Below are positions 22,070 through 33,592 of a stretch of 64,000 bases of DNA, piece by piece. The notes beneath the pieces are model-generated. The model saw only the letters and a program-made list of their open reading frames with translations, made no database searches and was not told where the DNA came from. The stretch is taken from NCBI RefSeq assembly GCF_937616625.2, contig NC_065571.1, positions 12,216,501-12,280,500 of the forward strand. The letters are read 5' to 3'. Position 1 is the stretch's first letter. Each line of letters begins with the position of its first letter. This DNA comes from Mercurialis annua (Eukaryota; Streptophyta; Magnoliopsida; Malpighiales; Euphorbiaceae). Made by a program: the position numbers and the translations under genes.

Positions 22070-23057
22070 TTCTTGTAATAGGTTGATTTGCTTGTCTATA
22101 TTTGTTGATCCAATAAGTGGGGAACACATTAACATTCCAAGATCAAGAACATTTAGCAAGTGTAACCCAATCGAATATGTGGATTGAAATTGATTTGGTA
22201 CCTCAGTTTTAATTTTGCAAACATTTACAACTTTCTGTTAAATATAAGTACCAAATCGTTAACGGAATTAAATGTGAGGTACCAAATCGTTTGAAAATGA
22301 GGTACCAAATCGTTAACATAATTGAAAGTGAGGTACCAATCGTTAACATAATTGAAAGTGAGGTACCAAATCGGTTTAAAGTCAATACCAAATTATTAGT
22401 GGATCTAACAAAAGTCCCTAATTGTTGACGGAATTGAAAGCGAGGTACCAAATTATTTGAATTTCAAACATGAGGTAACAAACTGTGCATTATAACAAAT
22501 ATAAGGGGTCTTAGAGTAATTTGCACAAAAAATTATTGTTATGGATTATTAATATTAATTTTTAATTTTGTGAGGAAAAGACGTTTTTGTACCATTCATA
22601 ACATTAAAAGTCTATTTAGTTATTCACGAGGAACTAACCAAATTCGAATCTTGAATTTATAAATAAGTATTTTAAGATTTGATGCTTTAATCGGGTTGTA
22701 ATCAAAGTACGACCACATGGTGTAATTGATATAACCTCTACAACTACGATTATGAAGATCAATATGGAAACCATAAAAATTCAAGCGAGAAAGATATCAA
22801 GAACTACTTCTTAATTAAGTTCAATCTGAAAATTGAGATAAAAAAACCCGAACTTGTTGTTTGTTGATAAAAATGTGTGTAACTTCAATACAATAAAGAG
22901 AGAATTAGCTAATTACCTATATTAGAAAAATATTAGCATTTGATAACCTTAAAATTCTAACTTGATTTACATACCCCAAGCATGCCAGCTACTTATGTTT
23001 TTACTCCGCGCTTTATTTTTTATACTCCACTTATACCTAATATGTTTTATCCATGGT
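22070..23057. other. No gene; contains a GAGGTACCAAATCGTTAAC repeat array
   Basis: 22240-22460 holds about seven spaced copies of GGTACCAAATCG with variable linkers (AACATAATTGAAAGTGA and similar). The rest is AT-rich without a frame or RNA gene. Confidence 0.6.
22240..22460. repeat. Short tandem array (unit about 30 bp, GGTACCAAATCG core)
   Basis: The core GAGGTACCAAATCGTTAAC recurs at roughly 30-bp steps with indels. Two adjacent copies around 22310-22360 are nearly identical. Confidence 0.75.
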
Positions 23058-23148
23058 TTCTTCTTCTTCTTCTTCTTCTTCTTCTTCTTCTTCTTCTTCT
23101 TCTTCTTCTTCTTCTTCTTCTTCTTCTTCTTCTTCTTCTTCTTCTTCT
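23058..23148. repeat. (TTC)n microsatellite, about 30 units
   Basis: An uninterrupted TTC run of about 91 bp. It creates long Phe, Ser or Leu frames that are not genes. Confidence 0.98.
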
Positions 23149-23434
23149 CATCTTCATCTCATTTAAAGTGAAAAAAACAATAACAAACCAACAATTAAAT
23201 TCAAAATCTTCAATTCATAACAATTCAACAAATTGATTTTTCTAATTCTATCATTACTTTTTAAAAATTTATTGTGACTTTCAAATTTAATTTCGATCCG
23301 CTCGAATTTTTAATTCGTAATCAAATAGTTTCAAATTTCACTTCAAATTCAAATCTAACGATCATAACTTTCTCCAAAAACAAAGAAAACTGTAAATTAT
23401 TAATTTATTTGTTCTCATTAAAAATCTATTAAAA

Positions 23435-23690
23435 ACGGTTTCAAACAGTTTCAAATACAGTTTCAATTGCAGTTTCAAACCGTTTACAAAAATTTCAAAC
23501 AGTTTAATACAGTTTCTAAAAAACGCTTTTAAATAGTTTAAAAAATAACAGTTTCAAAAAACAGTTTCAAACCGTTTACAAAGGTTTCGAACAGTATAAA
23601 ACAGTTTCAAACCATTTACATAGGTCTCAAACAGTCTAAAAAGTTTCTAAAAAACACTTTCAAACAGTTTAAAAAATAGGAGTGTTTTGT
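23435..23690. repeat. Degenerate minisatellite with CAGTTTCAAACCGTTTACAAA units
   Basis: A run of units containing CAGTTTCAAA, CCGTTTACAAA and CAGTTTCTAAAAAACGC variants, at higher order of about 100-120 bp (for example TTTCTAAAAAACGCTTT at about 23514 and TTTCTAAAAAACACTTT at about 23643). No coding capacity. Confidence 0.8.
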
Positions 23691-25639
23691 ACAAATTCCT
23701 CTACAATAAATGGCTCAGCTACTTATAGTCATAAGAGTCATAACTAAGCTAACAGTCCATAAGATGTTAACATTTTTATTTTGAAATAAACATAAAAAAG
23801 TCCTAATCTAATTTAGCTATCAGCAAGTCTTCATACTCGGATATGGCCTTCTAAAATATTCCCCTTGGGCTTGTGGCTGTTTCTTCTTGGACTAACATGT
23901 CTCCTTGAAATTCTCCTAGACAGGACCTGTTTTTAGGCCAGTGCAAACAAGAGTATATGCTAAATATAAAAAAAGATATTAGAATTTTCTTCAAACGGAA
24001 AAGAGGACAATATTAGTACTCATAGGTACACTTAAAAGTCAAAATTTCTAATTCGGATAAAATTAACGATTTTAAAAGGTTAGGATATAATTAATAGTAA
24101 ACGCAGAGGTGATACATATTTTAAACATTTGACTATTATTTAATAGTTTAATATCCATAAGAGAATACCAAATTTATTATGACTTATGCAATGTATAAGC
24201 GATGAGCATCAATCTGCTAAGTCGTGGGTTTAATTCCTCCTTTAAGCCCTTCTCCCTCCTCAATTACGAAAAAAGTATTTATGTTATTATTGTAATTTAT
24301 ACTTCAGATTTTATTTTTTAATGGGTATAAAGTCTTTAAGTTATTTTATTAACTGTTTCAACTACAGTAAAAAATATATTAATACTTCTCAGTTTTATTA
24401 TTTCTTTAGTGTTTTGTGAAAGATTGTGATCCCTTGATATTTGCTAGAAATTTTTGTAACAAAAGATATAGTTCAGTGACCATTTTGTAACAAAAGTTTG
24501 CTTAGTGCCCTTTCTGTAGTTTGAAAAAAGCCTGGTGACCTGTAGAGTTTAATATCCATCGTTTCTAACATAATTGTCTTTGATAATCCGCAAGTATACG
24601 AGGTAAAATCACGAATTCAGATTCAATACTATATAAAATGGTTTATATTTGATTAATTTACGTTTATCCTGCTAAACCGTCAAATTCTTCAATGTTTTAA
24701 ACATTTTAAAAGCGGATTTGAATGGGTTATTATTGATTTGGCGAGTGATCGCATAGCCTATGCTATGCAGTCGTAGAACGGTCATTTGAAGCGGGTTTAG
24801 GCATTTCGCCTTAAATTCGAACGGTTTGTCTAAAATTGATTTAAACGGACTTTAAACCATACACGAGAACGTTTAAATGATTAAAAGAGCAATGCAATGA
24901 AAAATAATCGGTTTAGTAAAATATTTCGACGTTTTAATCAAATTATGGATTGTTTAAAACGATTAAAAAAAGGGCTAATCTCTTTTTAATACTAAAGTTT
25001 TGTGGGTTTTGTCAGTTAGCCAAACTTTTTAAAATCGTCAGGATTAGCCATTTTGGGATATTTAGAACCTTTTCTAGCCATTTCTTTTTTGAATTTAACC
25101 CTACGTTACATGTAAAATTAGTCTATTTCACTTGTCTGACTACCGTATACTTGTGATAAATCTCCTAACACTAATCTATATGTGTATACCTAGATATAGA
25201 TGACCTTTTAGTATTGATTATTTCTCATAATTCCTAGGCTGGCTATTTTTTTGGAATAATTGAGACTTTGGTCGCCTACGAATTTGCTTGGATTCGGTCT
25301 GATCACGTGACAATTAATATGTATTTCTAGTGGCTATCTCTATCTAATCTTTGTTTTATGAGATGTTATAAACTTCCCTGACTCTCCCTCTAGTAAGGTT
25401 TGATCTTCCTTCTGATTTTTCTGACATTCCTCTTCCCCAGGCTTTTCCAAATAAGCTTTTAGTTTAGTGGCGTAGGCATAGGCTGAAGCCAAATCTTCCG
25501 ACCATTGAAGATGTTAATCTAACTTCTAGTGTCTACTATAGAGAGTGGGTTTACCTACAAGACAATGATCTTTCCATTTTCGAAAAGTGTAATCAATGTG
25601 ATATTTTAGACCGACTTAGTTTTATCAAAAATGGACCGT
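23691..25639. other. No gene seen; MITE arm at 24450-24553
   Basis: 24450-24553 is the right half of the GGATATTAA MITE family (AGTGCCCTTTCTGTAG ... GAGTTTAATATCC). 24600-24960 is a less AT-rich stretch with GTTTTAAACG-type motifs. 24972-25090 resembles one arm of another MITE. 25400-25640 could be distal LINE coding sequence but is too decayed to read. Confidence 0.4.
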
Positions 25640-26018
25640 TCTGATTAAACCTATAGGTCAATCCATCCCTACGTATATCATGAGTTGCTTTGCTTTGCCT
25701 ATTTTCTTTTGCACTGAAATGTAAAGTGTTTTTACTAAATTGGTGGAGTGGATCGGAAGATAGATGGAAAATCTCGTGGTTTAGCTTGTGGCCAATATAT
25801 GGCTAAAAAAGATGTGTGTCTTGGATTCAGTGACTTTAGACCTTTTATCTTGGCGATGCTTGCGAGACAAGCTTGAAAATTGGTTCATAACTTGAAATCC
25901 CTTTGTGCGAAGGTTCTCCAGGAAAATTATTTTCCAAATTCTGATTTCCTACATGCTAGGTTTCAATAAGGGTCTAGTTTTAATTTGTAGAGTATTTTGA
26001 AGGGAAAAAGAGTGTTAG

Positions 26019-26032
26019 AGGGGGGGGGGGGG
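26019..26032. repeat. Poly-G run in the LINE remnant
   Basis: About 14 G interrupt the LINE frame between VLEGG-like and LAWRI-like segments. It is probably an expanded Gly/Gly-coding GGG tract. Confidence 0.8.
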
Positions 26033-27439
26033 GTCTTGCTTGGAGAATTGTAAACGACCATTCACTTGACGTCAGAAGAGATAATTGGTTTATTACGGCT
26101 GATTATATGAAACCGGTGGGGCAGACTCAAAATTCCAGAGGACTGTATGGTTGCTTTTTTGTGATAAGAATTCGGCTAGTGTGGAAAAGCTTAATTAGGT
26201 TTTTCTCTGATGAGAGTTTATTACACTATAAAAAATCCTATTAGTAATAGGCTACCTCTGGATAAATTGTTATGGCGTCCGAAGAAAAAAGGTTTCTAGT
26301 GAGTCAAATCCGGGTATTATCAAGCTCGTAAATTGGTGGATAGAGGTAGAGCAACCCGTTTCGGTGATTCGACAACATAGAACTTATGGAGTTAGTTTGG
26401 TGGTGTTCGGTGTAACCAAATGTCAAACATGTTCTATGTCGTATTAGTCAGGAGTCTTTGGCCTCTAATTCCAATCTTTCGAAGAGAATGCAAACGTTGC
26501 CAAAAACGTGTCAGAGATGTAGTCTTAGCAACGAGACCGATGCTCATGCCCTTAAAGAGTGCGAGGAGGTTCACAGATTTTTGTTATTGTGTCCGTTGAG
26601 TCTGTGTGTTGATTTTTTACCGAGTACTAATCTAGTTGATTGCATGGCATCTATGTTTAGGTCTTTAAAGTCAAAAGACATCCAACTATTTGGTTAAGTT
26701 TTTGGACCATCTAGAACAATTAAAATAATATCGTACTAATTAAGAATTTATTGATTTCAAATTTTAGATGCATGTGTTCTAATTAAGAATTAATTGATTT
26801 TGAATTTTTTGTTCCAGGAAATTCTAGATTTGTAGCTAATCTAACCCTAAATCGTTGCTATATCAGGTATTCAATTTTCTTTGTTGCTTTGTATACATTT
26901 TTAGGGTTTATCATTGAATTATTGTTTAAAACAGTTTTGAAACATAAACCAATTTTGTATTAATATTTAAAAAGATTTGAATCTTAATTTATTTAACTGT
27001 TTCTCGCACTTTTCAATTTCATCCATATGTTTTGTTATCTCATTTTCTGCTTTGTCTCAGCAAATCCTTATGTATTGCACCTGCAGCTTCATTTTTGTAT
27101 TAATGATCAAATTTCTTGTGTTAATTGAACTCTAATAATACATCATCATGATGCATATGGGATTGCGGTTGCTTCTTTGCCCACTTAGTTCTAACATTGT
27201 GATTCGATCTGCATGGTGAGGGCTTTTGTTTGATCCATAAATGTGTTCTTATGTTTTTGTTTCATTAAAGTAGTTTCTTGCTGATGTACCTATAATTGAT
27301 TTTTCAATTCCTGGAACTTATTGTAAGCAGTATCAAGTAGTTACCTCTAGCCTTGAGTTTAATCTCTTAGTCATATGCAATTAGCAATCTTTTTTTAAAT
27401 CATTTAATTCTTAATTAGAACATATTTTTATTTAGTGCA

Positions 27440-28482
27440 AGATATCAGTGCATATGCGTTAGAAGATAGTCCAAGGTCCATATCAATCATTCCGTGATGG
27501 ATTTTTTATGGGAGGCATGTCTCAGGTATGTTCATTAACTTCATGCACAAAAAGTTGATTCTATAGATTCTTTTGCTGGTACTTATTTTCTTGCGTCGTC
27601 GGGCATTGAACCAGGATTTCCTGGGTGATGATTTTAAAAGACTTTCAAGCAAGCATGACTCTACAATTACACACACTCTCAGTTGTTATATATTAGTAGC
27701 ATTATGTTGTTAGGGACATTGATCGAGTGTATTATCCTGTTCTTTTTTGGGGGGTCCTGCAATTGGATCTAATTTTCTCCAAATCAATTTTCTTTTGCCA
27801 CTGTTTTTCTTGTTGCTTAATTTCTGTTTATCATGATTGTGAATTCAATTATATCGCAGCTCATAACGTTGTAACCGGAAAAGCACCCGTAACTGACGAT
27901 GAAGAGCAGCAGAAATTCGACACGTATAACCACATGACTAGAAAGACGGGCTAGAAATGCCAGTCAGCAGAAGGTCCATCACGGCCTCATATAATTCAGG
28001 AGCAGAGCGGCCGATTTCACACCATGACATAGACAAAAGAAGGTCTAGTTTAAAGACTCAATGATTTTAATTCTCTTTTTTATTTTGTTTTGATATGCTC
28101 TGTTTATGATGCTTGTACAGAAAAGAAGTGAGCTCTTCACAATCTTATGAAATATCGACTGTTGATTAATAACTGTTGAAAGTATTTACTATTATATTTT
28201 TTTGGTTTCTGGTTGCAGGGTGCTGCTCGTAGCTCGGTTTTGAACTTGGTAAACTATGGAAGTAAGCAGCTTTAATTTTTTTGACTTCATTGAAGCTTGT
28301 TTACTTATGTTTTCCTTTGTATATATTAAGGTGATTGATTTTGTTATTTACTAGAATGTTTTGTGCTTCCTCTGATAGTCATAATTGGATCTGTAGTTCA
28401 CAAACATAGAACGCAGAAGATGACGGAAAATAACACAGAGATTATTTTATCCAATGAACGATCCTTGAAGCCTAGAAGATAG
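27440..28482 (+). pseudogene. Captured host gene fragment(s) in the CACTA element, function unknown
   Basis: Exon-like blocks separated by T-rich GT..AG introns. Block 1, about 27443-27523, reads AYALEDSPRSISIIP, a stop, then WIFYGRHVS. Block 2, from about 27860, reads AHNVVTGKAPVTDDEEQQKF and DTYNHMTRKTG. In a shifted frame from 27958 it gives MPVSRRSITASYNSGAER and ISHHDIDKRRSSLKTQ. Block 3, about 28219-28250, reads AARSSVLNL before GTAAAC. Block 4, about 28396-28481, reads TQKMTENNTEIILSNERSLK to a stop. Joining block 1 to block 2 at CAG|GT and CAG keeps one frame apart from one TGA. I do not recognise the parent protein. An untranslated leader and first intron may lie at 26800-26880. Confidence 0.5.
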
Positions 28483-28649
28483 TTTGCTTCTTTTTCAGTT
28501 AATTACTGTATTATGAGTTTCAATTGATTGATTATAGGAATGTTTTAAGTAAAATTAATCAATTTAATTATTCAGCAGTAAATGTGTGGTTCTTTGGCTT
28601 AATGCAGGTCCGGGATGTTTTACCTATATTTTTTTTTGAATTTTTTTGA

Positions 28650-28942
28650 CAGTAGGGGCGGTTTGGACCGCCCCTCCGTTTTTCAAAAGTTCCGGACAGT
28701 AGGGGCAGTTTGAACTGCCCCTTCATTTTTAAGAATTTGTTATTGTAGGGGCGGTTTGAACCGCCCCTACATTTCCGCCCCAAAAAAAACCATATGCTAA
28801 AACCGCCCGCACAGTGTAGTGGCGCCGGGATAAACGGCGGTTTAGGGGCGGGCTATAAAATGCTGTTACTGCTTGTAGGGGCGGTTATAACCGCCCCTAC
28901 TGAACAAAAAAACCGCCCCTATATGTAAATTTTGTTGTAGTG
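28650..28942 (-). repeat. CACTA terminal inverted repeat and GGGGCGG subterminal repeats
   Basis: Six or more GGGGCGGTT / AACCGCCCC motifs, most paired as short palindromes (TAGGGGCGGTTTGAACCGCC). They end in TTTGTTGTAGTG at 28942. In CACTA elements such motifs are transposase-binding sites. Confidence 0.85.
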
Positions 28943-29653
28943 CGTTTTTGAAAAAGGTCGCCTTCTTCTTTGTTGTTTTGTCATATTTCAGCTACGATTT
29001 GTGTTGATGATTCCTCGATCCAGGCGCAAACGACGGCTGTTGGAGTTGATGATCGGTCTTGGAAGCCTCCTCCCTCAAAGTGGTGAAAGTGAACACTTAT
29101 GTGGTTCTCTATGGAAAAAAAGTACTCGGTCGCTGGGGCTGTTTGCAAAGACCATACAAGTGTTATGATTAAAAGCGGAGTGGCTGGCCTGAAATGTATG
29201 ATTAACGTTGCGATTGCTGAAGCTATGGCAGTATTAGTTGGGTTGAAGCTAGCTGATGTATTAAATTGTGTTGAAATGATTATTGTATCGATCTGACTCA
29301 GAAAGGTGATTCATAGACTTTTAAACACAGACAATGCTATCGACCATGTTCAGCTTGTGATTGATGATTTTTTCACTATCTTAATTGATTGTTCAATTTG
29401 TTTTCATTATGTTAGAAGAACTTGTAATCATGTTGCTCATGTCATTGCTAATTGTGGCATGTTTATTGGGAGAGATTGCTCAAACGGGGAATTTTTTTTC
29501 GGTCTATAAACTTGTTAATTTGATTTCTTGATTAATAATAGGCAATTAAAAAAGGAAAAATTATTGCACTCAATTGTTGCGCCATGTCATTCGTGTAACA
29601 AACTAATGGTGCCCTAGTCATGTGGAAAAACTAATAATAAAAAAATTAAATAA

Positions 29654-30841
29654 TCTATACTACATATAAAAGCACGGATGGGGGGGGGGGGGACAGGCAA
29701 ATTTACTGAATAATCCTTTTCAGTTTACTACTAAATAAAGGTTTTATAGTCATTAACTAATTAGTTATTTAATTAATCACTATTGTAATTAAAGTCCTAA
29801 TTAAAATAGGTAGCTAAATTATCTCCAATTTAGTTTTTATTTTTAGTTTTAGTATGTAAAAAACAACTAAATTGTCTCCAAATTAGTAGGAATACTTATC
29901 TTTTTGTTTGATTGAACTACAAAATTAAAATACTATATTTGATCAATATATTATTATTTAAATTTATATCTTATTATTTTAAAGATATTATTAATAAAAT
30001 TAAGTTAATTATTTAATATGTTCATTGACGAGTTATGTTACGGGCCACGTGCATAACACGTAAGCACGGATGGAGGTAGGCATATTTACATTAATGTCTT
30101 TTTTACTTTATAAAATATAATTATTAATTAAAAAAATATTGAGATAATTATTAGAGTCAATTAGAGTTAGAATAAAATACTTATAATCTATGTCAAAATA
30201 ATTTTTTGGAGTAATAGGATTTTTATCCACTGCAAACTACAAGACTTTAACAACGAATTCCAATTTGATTTGAGTAAGAACATTCAAAACTCTAACAAAA
30301 TTGCCTTTTTAATCACCTATAAACACACTTCATATTCGTATATGACATTGACAGTACCAGTTTTTCTTTTTATAATGACACTGTTAATGTTAGATTATAT
30401 GAAATGATAGCAAATGTGGTTTTTATGTATGAATCATGAATGTATGGCTAACTTCCTTATATATTCAATTAGTTCAGTATGCTAATAGTTTTTTAATGAA
30501 AAATAAACTACACGCAGAATATAAATTTAAGAAAAAAATAATATATATAATTGAGTAAAATGGAATAATATTTTTATAAATATAAAAACGTGCTTATGCA
30601 ATAAATATTAAAATCAACAGAATATACATTTATTATTATTACTTTATTTATTAGTAATGGTTACTCAATATAATTAATAGTCTTAATCCAATTTATAAAA
30701 ATATATTCTAATACAATTTCCAACTAATTTAATATTGATTATAAATAAAAAGATATTAATATAATTATAATAAAATTAATTAATACATAAATTAACAAGT
30801 CACATTACGCGCCACGTGCGTAGCACGTAATGTAAAACTAG
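29654..30841 (+). mobile_element. Non-autonomous Helitron, possibly two fused copies
   Basis: Starts TCTATACTACATATAAAAGC at 29654 (after A) and ends GCCACGTGCGTAGCACGT ... CTAG at 30838-30841 (before T). At 30045-30062 there is a second hairpin, CACGTGCATAACACGT, followed directly by AAGCACGGATGGAGGTAGGC, which resembles the 5' region (AAAAGCACGGATGGGG). The element therefore reads as one Helitron followed by a 5'-truncated second one, ending at a shared final terminus. A G12 run lies at about 29680-29692. No Rep/Helicase. Confidence 0.8.
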
Positions 30842-31563
30842 TAATATAAAAAATTTCTATCGCAAATGTTTATTAGCTTGTTGTAATTATAACATAAAAC
30901 AACCAATGCATGGGATAAACACTCTTAAAAAAATAAACAGCCCCGCATTGAGTATAATATGGTTTATAGTCTATACGGATAAGATTTGGAATTAAATTTT
31001 ACAGTCGTCAATCCGTTAAATCACTTTAAAATTTAATTTTACAAAGTGAAAATCTACTAAGATACTTCAAAATCCATTATTATACAATTTACATTGCGAT
31101 GATATAGTAAATCAATTAGAAGCATTGTAATGATTATAATTTTTAAAGTCTAATATTAAATTTGACAAAAAAATTTAAATTAATAAACTTATGAAAAGTT
31201 AAAACCGGATGGATGCAATTAATCCCTACATAAACTTTAGGCTACATTTATTTAATTTGCTTATGGCATTCCTGTTTTTGAACTGAATATGCAAATTAAA
31301 GAAAAGGTCAACATTTTAGATTGACCTTAAAAAGGAATAAAGTCAACTTCTTAAATTCTCATTACCAAAACAGAGCTTCAAGGTTTCCCGATGGATTTAA
31401 CAGATCGAACGTTGCAAGAATTTCCTGCTAATTTTCCAGCAAATAAAAAAATATTGTTGAAAATAAAAATATACTTATATTTTTTTAACTACATAATAAT
31501 TACAAAACAGCCTTCTACAGCTGCATTAATATATCTAAAAAGAAATTAAAAGAGCACTACAAT
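30842..31563. other. AT-rich spacer downstream of the serine-rich gene
   Basis: No gene or clear repeat seen. Confidence 0.5.
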
Positions 31564-31929
31564 TTAAGCCATCGACATGTTCGAAAGTCGACTAGGCGTT
31601 GGCCGGAAATTCCACCACCGGAGGCTCATTTTCCGATGAGGCGGTGTCAATGCCCTTCTTAAAATTTCTTTACTAGCTTGATGCTTCCTCATTTTATCAT
31701 TAGGAACAACATAACCGTGTTTGCTACACCTTACAGAACCCGGCTTATTCGAGCATGTACAAATTGATCGTGCTCTAGCCGAAGAAGAAGAAGAAGAAGA
31801 AAGAGGAGCTAAATTATAATAATGAATTCTACGAACCCGATTACCCATATTGTTGGATTTTCCGATTCCGGTATCGCTGATCGGAAACGGTAGCCTTTCT
31901 CTAGTTTGCTTCTGAGGTAAGGTTTGCAT
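31564..31929 (-). CDS. Serine-rich protein-like (small plant protein, 121 aa)
   Basis: Intronless minus-strand gene of 121 codons from ATG 31927-31929. It matches the plant 'serine-rich protein-like' family as I know it. A Ser run (residues 44-50) is followed by a Cys/basic block with C57, C59 and C68 (ICTCSNKPGSVRCSKHGYV), a conserved helix (KEILRRALTPP) and the C-terminal signature RWWNFRPTPSRLSNMSMA. The family's function is poorly known. No signal peptide or membrane segment, so it is probably soluble, nuclear or cytosolic. The AGA-rich Ser run in the DNA (31775-31800) is a small GAA microsatellite inside the gene. Frame and termini look intact. Confidence 0.85.
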   Translation of the reverse strand: MQTLPQKQTRERLPFPISDTGIGKSNNMGNRVRRIHYYNLAPLSSSSSSSARARSICTCSNKPGSVRCSKHGYVVPNDKMRKHQASKEILRRALTPPHRKMSLRWWNFRPTPSRLSNMSMA

Positions 31930-33203
31930 ATTTTGTGTGTTTGGTGATAGATTGTTGAGAAGAGATGTGAGTGAGTTTGAGGCTTTTATTGTGTTGATTG
32001 GAAAAAACTATTGAGGCATATATTTATTGACTAAATAAATATGTTAGGTTTCGGAAGACTTTTTCTCTAATAAATAGAATTTTCGAAAAACGAGTGTTTG
32101 GCTACTTTACTTATAATTTGACCATTTCAATGCTTGGTATTGGCTGGCAGGAAGTGCATAAGAAAATGGTTAGAATGTGGTTTTGGTGAGAAATTAAGAA
32201 TAGCCTTTGTTTTTTAAAATTTGTTTGATTTGGTTTTGGTGAGAATATAATAGATTTCACACTGTAATTTCAGATTATTTTGTTTAAAACAGAAAAATTA
32301 TTTTACACATATTTAATCACGTGAAGATGCATATTTTGACCAAGAAACGACTTGGAATGTTAATAATATTAGTTTTTCTCATTTTAGTTTACTCTTTTTA
32401 TTTAATAACTTAAATTAAAAAAGAAATCTATTTTTCTCATTGTAGTTAATTAAGTTACCATTTGTATCAACTCAGTTTATAATTTGAAAACTAAAACTCA
32501 TAACTTTTTTTTTATCCTTACCAAACTGTAGTTAATTTGTATAAATGTATAATTTATATATTATTACTTTTTGTTTCTTATTTATTTTTTATTTCTATCA
32601 AGCAAACATTAAATATATATGCAGCGAAAATTATGTAATGCTTATTCGAGACAGATATAATAATAAAAAGATACTTCCTAATTATAAAATTATATGCTTG
32701 TGATTTCAGTTAACAGTTGTACTAATTGACTTATTTATTTTTATATTATGTGTTACATATTTTTTTTGTTTTGTTATATGTTAATCATGTATATCCCCTG
32801 AAAATTCTACTGGGAAATCAAAAACTAAAAACAGATATATAAATTTTCTTGTTACAATAATGATCATAGAAAACAACTTATATCCTACTTTTTTACATAG
32901 TGAGATTAACACATATCATATGGATTAGTTGTAACTTGTAGCAATTGGTATTGGAATTATTGTTAATCTCATAATTAGTTAAATTGTACTGTAAATTCAT
33001 TTGTCATAAATAAAATTAATTCTAAAAATAATTAAAAATAAATCCTGAAATTAATAAATTTTACATACACTAAATATAATATTTTCATTCATAGACTAAT
33101 TCTACATAATTTATTTGAACCAAACCCACTTTAAAATAGAGAGATATTAATTCTCAAATTGGAATGTAAACAAGTTAATTATAATTAGTTACGAATAATA
33201 AAA
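31930..33203. other. 5' flank of the serine-rich gene and AT-rich spacer
   Basis: AT-rich. The minus strand has A/T-rich TATA-like stretches (for example TCAATAAATATATG, complement of about 32014-32027), but none is decisive. No other gene seen. Confidence 0.4.
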
Positions 33204-33592
33204 GGCTTAATCCTATAAAAATATCTCATTATTTCAATACTTTTTGTTTATATTTCAAATTTTCAAAATGATCAATTTTATTCTATTTTTTAATTTGTAG
33301 TTTCAATTCTACTCATCATTTCAAATTAGTGATTTTCTGTTTAAAAAATATTAAAATATATACTTCGTATTTGATGTATAATCCCAAATTTTAGTATTTT
33401 TTTTAAAAACATTAAAATTTATTTAGACTACATGTCAAATATTAATGACATATTTAAATTTTTCAGAGTAAAAAAAATCCAATTTTAAAAAATAAATATA
33501 ATTAAAATTGGACATTAATAATATGTCAAAATTGACACTTTGAAAAGTTTGAAATGTAGCAGAAAGATATTATATTTTGAGATAACTAGGCC
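33204..33592. mobile_element. MULE-type MITE (GGCTTAATCC / GGCCTAGTTA ends)
   Basis: The left end GGCTTAATCCTATAAAAATA mirrors the right (AGATAACTAGGCC). Inner arms around TTTCAAATTTTCAAAATG and CACTTTGAAAAGTTTGAAAT pair. A perfect 9-bp duplication ATAATAAAA flanks it (33195-33203 and 33593-33601). No coding capacity. Confidence 0.85.

Larger units (their letters stand above)
26735..28942. mobile_element. CACTA-type insertion carrying gene fragments
   Basis: The right terminus on the minus strand is CACTACAACAAAATTTAC, followed by subterminal GGGGCGGTT/AACCGCCCC repeats (28650-28925), both classic CACTA features. CGT flanks both sides (26732-26734 and 28943-28945), the 3-bp TSD expected. The left end reads ACTAATTAAGAATTTA, which looks like a CACTA end that lost its first C and diverged (12 of 17 aligned positions match the right TIR by my count). 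No transposase is visible. The interior (26800-28460) has intron/exon-like texture. Family assignment of the right end is firm; the left end is inferred. Confidence 0.72.
25640..29512 (+). pseudogene. Decayed LINE ORF2 (RT end, zf-RVT, RNase H), split by a CACTA insertion
   Basis: Plus-strand fragments of a plant non-LTR element in the expected order. About 25660-25720 matches the RT C-terminus (PTYIMSCFALP-like). About 26040-26130 encodes the typical LINE phrase DVRRDNWFITADYMKP. 26458-26697 encodes the zf-RVT module (KRMQTLPKTCQRCSLSN, with HALKEC). 29099-29509 encodes an RVT_3-type RNase H (GAVCKDH; AIAEAMAVLVGLKLA; VRRTCNHVAHVIANCG). Many stops and frame shifts show it is dead. It is interrupted at 26735-28942; taking one CGT out joins the LINE frame across the gap (left ...NNIV, right FEKGR...), which supports a clean insertion. 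Confidence 0.75.

Noticed and set aside
22962..23236. Two overlapping frames with long Phe or Leu runs
   Set aside because: They are translations of the (TTC)n microsatellite.
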